Assembly: GCA_040954595.2 (NCBI GenBank) | Contig: CM082579.2 | Coordinates: forward strand, 2,046,001-2,110,000 | Reading direction: 5' to 3' | DNA: 64,000 bases | From: Balanoglossus misakiensis | Lineage: Eukaryota > Hemichordata | In this document: in pieces, positions 52,960 to 64,000 of the stretch | How the letters are laid out: the number at the start of each line of letters is the position of its first letter | Position numbering within the stretch: the first letter of the stretch is position 1 | Translations under genes and position numbers: made by a program | Notes under the pieces: generated by a model | Seen by the model: only the letters and a program-made list of their open reading frames with translations | Database searches by the model: none | Told to the model about the DNA's origin: nothing

Positions 52960-53253
52960 TCTTGGAAAAGGTGGAACAAATAAAAAATCACCTGTTCCTA
53001 TTACACTGTTCATGATCGGATATTGAAATTCGTATAAACAGCTCAAAAATCCGATGTTACTATTACACAGACAATTTCTTTTCGTCAGTGGTCATTGAAA
53101 GATTATATAACAATAACACACTCTTCGAATTCCTTGATTCAGAAGCAGACAAGTTTTTGGCCTGTGAACTGTATGTATTGTCAACATAGAACAAGAAGAT
53201 GCCAACGATAGCGGGCGCCTTTTGGTCGTCGCAGCCAGGACTGAGTGCATAAA

Positions 53254-54978
53254 TCACAAGATGGTGATGACCGAGGCACCAGTCAGCCTTCTCTCCAGTT
53301 CCTGGTCGATGCAGGTTCTTATTTGCTCATTCTTGACCATTTGGCTCCTGACCTTGTCCCACACTTTGACAAACGCCGCCAAGGTCCGCACGCCTAGTCG
53401 GAGTAGATCCGATTGTAGTTTCATCATATCTGCTTCCTGTACATGAAAGCAAAAAATTGTGACATCATTGTCCTTACAACGAATCTTTAAAAAACCAAAA
53501 CGAGAATCTCACCAACCCACCAGAAAGAGACAAATATTCAACATATCTGTGTAAATTTATTTCACTTCATATTGCTGTGAGAGCAAAGTGTTAACGTTAT
53601 ATATTATAAAGTCATGAAGAGTTTCCGTTTAATGTTATCGTTTTAAATTTACCAAAAGCGAAAATTTTACTTACAGGTAAGTCCCGGTTGTTCTCTATGA
53701 TCTGGGCGAAAAGTATTTGGATAGGGCAATCGCTGACAGAATTTCTTGATACTGAAAACGCAGAAAAGAAAAATGGAGGAAATAATGAAACTTCAACCAC
53801 CCCGAGAACGAGTGCAGATTGATAGTGAAGTTTTCCAGAGACAAATGACCGAAATGTGGCAGGCAACTCTACACGTTTCTCTAAGTGGGCCCGTCCATGT
53901 CTCATTTGCTGAAGAGGGGAACGAAGATTAACGGAAGTTAACTACCTCGCACGTTTTGATACGCCGGTGCTCTCGCCACTGACGACGGCCGCGGCAGCGA
54001 TTTGTCAAAACTGAACGTTGCGCTGGAGACGCTCAAATTGCTGCTCTGCCTTGAGAGCGGTGTCTGTGACGTCATCCGTTGCGTGGCAATTTTCACAAAG
54101 CGTTCAGCTGCCACCAGGGAGAAGTGGAGAATCCTGAAAACGTCCAGTTCGATGTTGGGATCTCGCTCGTTGTGGTCCGGCGTGTAGTTGCGGATGAAGA
54201 ACACGGTATTCTTGGCACTTGTAGTTGATGCCGAAACAAGGTCCTGTTAAAATCAGAAGAAAACCTTCAAATTGTAATAAAATCTTCTTTGCATTAATTC
54301 AACAAAGATTCGTTCCTTTCCGTGCAATCTTGTGAGAGAGAAAGAAACAGGCGCATCCCAAAATGTAATTTCATTTCGATTTAACTACCTATTAAAACTT
54401 ACAACAATTTTCTTCCTTTCTTCCTCCGTGGATATTCGATCCTTGTGGGTGATTACTATAACGGGTACAATTCCTGTAAAACGAACGACGAAAGTCTGCG
54501 TTGAGAGGAAATCACATTAATTTTGAACAAAAGAGGTTCTGGCGGCCGAGGACATTTTTGCGCATGCTTTGATTCGTCCAGCAGAAGAGGAATGACCATA
54601 ACACTAACAAAACACGGACGACTCACCCCTTTCTTTCAATATGTCTCTGAATTCCAAAAGAGCTTCCTTCAAAGTGCCATTTCTAAGATATGGATCCATT
54701 GGGTTGGTGCAGCAAATCACACCATGGATGCGATTTACAAGCGGCTCCTCTAGTTTACTGACGGCGCCCGTTTTACATTTCTCGAAGTCGACAATCTCAC
54801 CCGGCCGAATGTTACCATCAAGAACATCTCGTATTGTTGCAAAGGTCTCCTTGCTGACCTGCTGGAAGCCTCGTATATCGACCAAGCTGAAAGCGCAAAT
54901 ACCACCTAGGTAGTCTTGAAGACGGATTGTACCTTCGCCGCCACTGTAAACTTCACAAGAACCTGATGAAAGATGGTT

Positions 54979-55025
<47 letters not shown>

Positions 55026-55980
55026 CCACCATGAATGCTACAACTACCACACCATCACACTAATTATTCTCCACCACCACCACCATCACCAACAGAGCCG
55101 CAAAATACAACCACCACCACCATCCTATAATAGTTATAAGGAGTCCTTACCTTTATTCGTGATTTTAATAGTTCTCTCACATGTGTTGATGAAACTGCTT
55201 TTCCCGGCACCAGCTGGACCAATAAGAGCAATTCTCAGTTTCGATTTTGGGTGCGTAAAATCCGCGACATCTAAAGAACTAAAACTCCCCAGTCCGTGTT
55301 TTTCACCGAATTTGTAGTCCAGGATGGCACGCCTTTGAAGCGCCGCCTCGCAGAACAAATCATTGTGACGATCCTTTCGTTTTACAAGTTCGGCTTCTTT
55401 CAGTTGTCGTTCGTTTTCAAGTTGAAGTTTGGTCTTGTGTTTGGCTTCGGCTTCGATCCGCTTAGAGTTGTCTAAGTACACAACTCTCTTTGTAGTTTGC
55501 TGAAAGTAGAGTAGGCAGGTGACGTCGATAAGTTTTTTTATCAGTGCTTTCCGACAAGAAGGGTCGAGAGGTTTATCACCAAATGAATTCCAAAACTCTA
55601 AAGACAAATTTATCGGAGTTTGAGTTCCATGCATGTTTCTAACATCTCTGTCAAAAGAAGACCATTTGACAGCTTTGTCACAAACGTGTGCAATGGCCGT
55701 TTCAGGGTGTCGATTGAAACACAACTTGTGTTCCTTTTGATACTTGCACAAGAAGTTGACAGAAAAGGAACGAGTACCCTCACAAATGTCGACGATTTTC
55801 TAAACTTTGACGTTGACCATGTTAAATAATGATCTGGCTCACCAGCCTGTATACATGTACGTGCTCAGAAATATTTTCATTCACTATAGGCACTGCAAAA
55901 AAATATATGTTATAAACCTGCACTGTAATTGTATTTGTTAGCATTCAACTACGGCTCAATTCACCTACCTTATTTCCCAT
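53254..55980 (-). CDS. IFI44/IFI44L-like P-loop GTPase
   Basis: Seven exons: 55969-55980 (ATG; first exon less certain), 55151-55799, 54627-54962, 54403-54473, 53946-54243, 53675-53751 and 53254-53436, giving 541 aa with phase kept throughout. Residues 1-190 are helical with a Lys/Glu/Gln-rich coiled-coil-like stretch (KRIEAEAKHKTKLQLENERQ). The G domain has G1 GPAGAGKSS (about 198), G3 DIRG (about 249) and G4 THKD (about 341). VLDGNIRPGE and VFFIRNYTPDHNERDPNIEL match landmarks of IFI44-type proteins, which are induced by interferon in vertebrates. There is no TLDc domain at the N terminus, unlike vertebrate IFI44. A Ser-rich region (residues about 405-440) and a helical tail ending SVITIL follow. 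The MGNK start looks myristoyl-like, but Ile at position 6 does not fit the consensus. Confidence 0.85.
54980..55075 (+). repeat. CAT-tract repeat with conserved tail, copy 2
   Basis: A long (ATC)n tract at 54980-55025 is followed by CACCACCATGAATGCTACAA, CTACCACAC and TAATTATT. The tail matches copy 1 at 19829-19915. It lies in the intron between exons 2 and 3 of the IFI44-like gene, with CAC-rich DNA continuing to about 55128. Confidence 0.7.
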
Positions 55981-56665
55981 GTCGTCGACGGCACTCCTGC
56001 GTCACGTCGTTGCTAGAAGGCGGAACTACAAAGCGTTTGTCTGGTTTGACAATACGTGTGCCTCTGGGTCGTATCAGAGCGCTGTGAAGTGACCCTTGTC
56101 CCAACCGTGTTTATCTCAAATATCTGGGTTGAGCTGGGCTTGGCTGGAATGAGCTGAGCTGCTATAAATATTCCAAAGTTGTATTTCAAGTAGACAAGTT
56201 CACTTAATTTGTGTTCTGACTTCCTTCCATCTAATTTATTAATTAATTAATTTGAACGGAATACTATTTTAAATCTTCGAAAAGTGTCAGAAATGATACT
56301 CGAAAATAAAAGACCAAACGCAGTTCCCATTTCCCTGTTTGATGCATCATTCCAAGTTAATATATAAATACATGAATGTATATGATAAAACACCATTCTC
56401 TTATTTTTTTTAAATCCGGTCTATTTGTTTAGCCAAAATAAATTAGTAACACAATGTTTATTGTTGATCAAATCATTGATTGAATTTGGTACAGGACACT
56501 TTACACAGCTCACTTGTTGTGAAGTAAACAAGTCGTTGTGCATCGTTGACAGGTTAAGCAGGGTCAAAGGTATGAGCTAGAGTTTCCGCACGAAACAATG
56601 ACAAGATATATACCGGCTATATCAGGAAACACACACGAAGAGTGAACACCCACAGAACAGGAGAA
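55981..56665. promoter_or_regulatory. Shared upstream region of a head-to-head gene pair
   Basis: The start codons of the IFI44-like gene (minus) and the CaaX-protein gene (plus) are 685 bp apart, so both 5' UTRs and promoters lie here. A TATATA box at about 56605, some 60 bp before the plus-strand ATG, could serve that gene. The side next to the IFI44-like gene is richer in CpG. No clear interferon-response element (GAAAnnGAAA) was found. Confidence 0.5.
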
Positions 56666-57984
56666 ATGGACCTCTTCACGACGAAACAGCCGTACAATAT
56701 ACTCATCATGAACTGCAGGCAAAATGTCCAGCTGGACACCATCGCCGCTCTCTTCCACTCACTGGAGAGGAAGATACCGAATCTGCCGTTGGAAATCAAG
56801 ATTAAGACCCGATACTTCGAATACGAAGATCAGGATGCCATCAGCGAGGAGATGAGCGAGGCATTGTTCACGCCTGACATTTTCGACGACAAACCCGACT
56901 GTGGATGCCTGGTCTTCAATGCACGAGAGTCAAGACTCTCAATCAATGAACCGAATGCGGGGATAGGTTTCTACAAAATCTACACCGCGTTGAAACAAAT
57001 TACCGGTATGTACTATAAAGTTCGCCACTCGCTCTCAACGAGATTACCATCAGTCCAATGATAGCTTTTGAACGATTTCCAGTCGGTTATTTGTGGAGAA
57101 TTTTGGCGAGATCCCCAAGGGGTTACAGTACTGGCAGTCTGGCCACTGGCTTTAGCCGGTAATTTCGCATGCATACATAAGCGTTCCGTTTTTACATTTA
57201 CACTTGCGTTGGCTAATGATGTGAATAATATCATTTCACAGATGATCACGTTGTTATAATTGTCGCCAAAGATTCCGACTACAAAAAGAAGAACCAGCTG
57301 GTGTCTGACAGCGTTTTGATGAAAGTCTCGTCTCAGTTCAAACGACATTACCTGTACGGTCCCCTCGGGTATGTTTTCTCCTGGAACAGCGGTCACCAGG
57401 CGGTTCACGAGGAGACAATGCTGAAATTCATTCTCCCGACCCAGTGGGAATGCTTCATCGACGACTTGAAGCCTAAAGTGGAGGCGCCGAAGCCGGAAAG
57501 ACCGATAGCCGCAGAAAACACCCAGCCCGCTTCTCTCACGAGGTACTCTCCGACGGCGGAAGCACAGGAAAGGGCTAAACACCTGGTCATCAAGAAACCA
57601 CCTGGCTTCGACAACGCTGACCGCTGCCAGCACAACGTACTCCTGAACATCAAAGAGTACTGTCAACAGCTGGAGAGCAGGGGATCGCGATCTGGCTGGA
57701 AGGTCAGGAAGGTTCTGGCATGGAACGGGCACGACATCGATGAACGGTTCGGCGAGACTGTGAGAAGTCTCGGACTGGGAGACGACGAGAACGTGCCCCA
57801 GTGGCTCTTTGAGGAAAGCAGAGAAATCTTACAGTGTAAACAAAATCCAGCTTTGATAGCGTTCATATCTGTCAAAGAAAGCACAGGCGAAATCGAGATC
57901 ATCACAAAAGACATCAGAAACCTGGAAAGTTTCAAAATCAGTTACGATATTTTCCAAAGAGGAAACATTTGTGCGATCTTGTAA
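56666..57984 (+). CDS. Unrecognised 360-aa protein with C-terminal CaaX box
   Basis: Two exons, 56666-57005 and 57242-57984, joined in phase 1 by GTATGT and TTTCACAG. The ATG has a good context (GAGAAATGG). Residues 1-175 alternate hydrophobic strands and helices: YNILIMNC, IKIKTRYFEY, DCGCLVFNA, DHVVIIVA and GYVFSWN, which suggests a Rossmann-like or caspase-like alpha/beta sandwich. The His and Cys that caspases need are not evident (FNARES and VAKDSD stand at those places). A Pro/Lys/Glu-rich linker follows (about 178-230), then a C-terminal domain with GWKVRKVLAWNGHDIDERFG. The last four residues CAIL form a CaaX box whose final Leu predicts geranylgeranylation and membrane attachment. 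I do not recognise the family; the fold is inference. Confidence 0.88.
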
Positions 57985-58132
57985 AACAATACGCAAACCA
58001 CCTGTTGAATGTACGCCATAGGCGAATGGTCCAATTTTTCTTCTTCATTTCGAATTTCCAAGTTCGCGCCGACTAGGCATTTTTTCATATTTCATATATA
58101 TTGTAAAGAAAAAAAATTATTTGTGTTAATTA

Positions 58133-58142
58133 ATAAATAAAA
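58133..58142 (+). terminator. Poly(A) signals for the CaaX-protein gene
   Basis: Overlapping AATAAA hexamers (AATAAATAAA) start 149 nt after the stop codon at 57984, as expected for a short 3' UTR. Confidence 0.65.
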
Positions 58143-58199
58143 ACAACTTAGGCTCAAAACCAGGTGAGACAACGTTCATGAACAAAAAAATGAAGGTCA

Positions 58200-58560
58200 T
58201 CAAATAAAGTTACACACTCCAGATGTATCTGTGTAAATATGTTTTATTAATAAGATCAACTCAGAATATTAGACGAAGAAAAACAATTCCATATCTCATG
58301 GCTACATAATTATTAATCACGTCTGGACATGACACCTTCTCGTATAACAAAGAGACAGGGTAAACATTTAAACATACGGACAACAGGTGAAAGCCTCTGG
58401 TTATAGCAAATGAGTGTTAGTTATATATTTATGAAACATATTTTTATTAATAAGGTCACCTCAGCAGAGTAAAAAATGAAAACAATCCAGGATCACTAAC
58501 ATTGAATATGACAACGCAATTATTAATTACTGTCGCATCTGGATATGGTTAATTGAAGTA
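58200..58560 (-). repeat. Diverged tandem duplication carrying two poly(A) signals
   Basis: The stretch starting TTTTATTAATAAG at 58242 is repeated, with changes, at 58441. Shared landmarks are CTCAG, GAAAACAATCC-like and TTATTAAT...CTGGA, with a repeat unit of about 199 bp. Each copy holds an AATAAA on the minus strand (58243-58248 and 58443-58448), so the kinase gene has two possible 3' ends about 200 nt apart. Confidence 0.5.
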
Positions 58561-58956
58561 AACAAAGAAATCTGAGTATGCAACGAAATATTTCAAAATA
58601 ACTGTGTGCAAAGTGTCTTGGGTGTATAATGAAAATTGAATATGGCAGAGGGAATAAAAGTTGGATAAAGACAGATTTTTCATTAACGGTTCAAGGCGGA
58701 TTGAGCTGTATATACACAAGAAACACAACTTTACCGTCAGAACAAAGGCTGAGCAGGTTTAGGAATTCGACAAGTTTGAGGCGTGTTTTGGCGTTGCGTG
58801 ATTTGAGATCGTTTAATATACAGCCTGAGTGTATTACGTCACTTTCGCATATTCAAAATAACATCTGCGACATTTGGTCGGCAGAAATTCCTTCCGGAGA
58901 GTTTCAAATACATTGACAGTAAAGCTGACAGCTTCCGACTCGGCGGATAGTGCTTG

Positions 58957-63878
<4,922 letters not shown>

Positions 63879-64000
63879 CTGATAAAAACAATAAGTGGAA
63901 ATTTTCTCTCTGTTTTTTTCGGATCTCATCTACAATAAAATACATTCCCAACATCCACAGTAATTTGCGTATATATCTCAAAGCTGCCACTCAAACGTCT
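63879..64000 (-). other. Intron upstream of the first visible kinase exon
   Basis: The acceptor TTTTTATCAG ends at 63879. The open frame running on to 63990 is taken as intronic read-through, because the exon starts cleanly at 63878 and the frame beyond has no Tec-family similarity. Confidence 0.6.

Overview
The window is animal nuclear DNA, most likely from a marine invertebrate such as a hemichordate, cephalochordate, echinoderm or mollusc. The phylum is inferred, not proven. Genes are split into many short exons with GT..AG introns. There is one neurobeachin-type gene, where vertebrates have two (NBEA and LRBA). Introns are AT-rich, CpG-poor, and full of (CAT)n tracts and the palindromic word TACATGTA. 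No operon, CRISPR array, rRNA or tRNA gene was seen.

Layout: (1) 1-6022 is gene-free and looks more CpG-rich than the rest. (2) 6023-6335 holds a 143-bp near-perfect palindrome abutting a 171-bp MITE-like element. (3) 7256-51301, minus strand, is a neurobeachin/LRBA orthologue. I could place 33 coding exons, 6840 nt or 2280 codons, with reading phase kept at every junction. They run from the start codon to the first part of the PH-BEACH domain. The rest of PH, the BEACH domain and the WD40 repeats are not in the window. Intron 1 is 23.4 kb. (4) 51.4-53.2 kb is intergenic, with two short unassigned ORFs and a double STAT-type palindrome. (5) 53254-55980, minus strand, is a seven-exon IFI44/IFI44L-like P-loop GTPase gene. 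(6) 56666-57984, plus strand, is a two-exon gene for an unrecognised 360-aa protein ending in a CaaX prenylation box (CAIL). It lies head-to-head with (5), 685 bp apart. (7) 58957-63878, minus strand, is a Tec-family tyrosine kinase: proline-rich motif, SH3, SH2, kinase. Its 5' end is cut by the right edge.

Working together (inference): neurobeachin is a membrane-traffic scaffold, and exon 22 encodes a textbook PKA-anchoring helix. The right-hand 10 kb looks like a small signalling or immune cluster: an interferon-inducible-type GTPase and a predicted prenylated protein that may share a promoter region, next to a Tec kinase whose SH3 ligand pocket appears degenerate. No sequence search could be run, so product names rest on recognition of family motifs and on exon-phase consistency.
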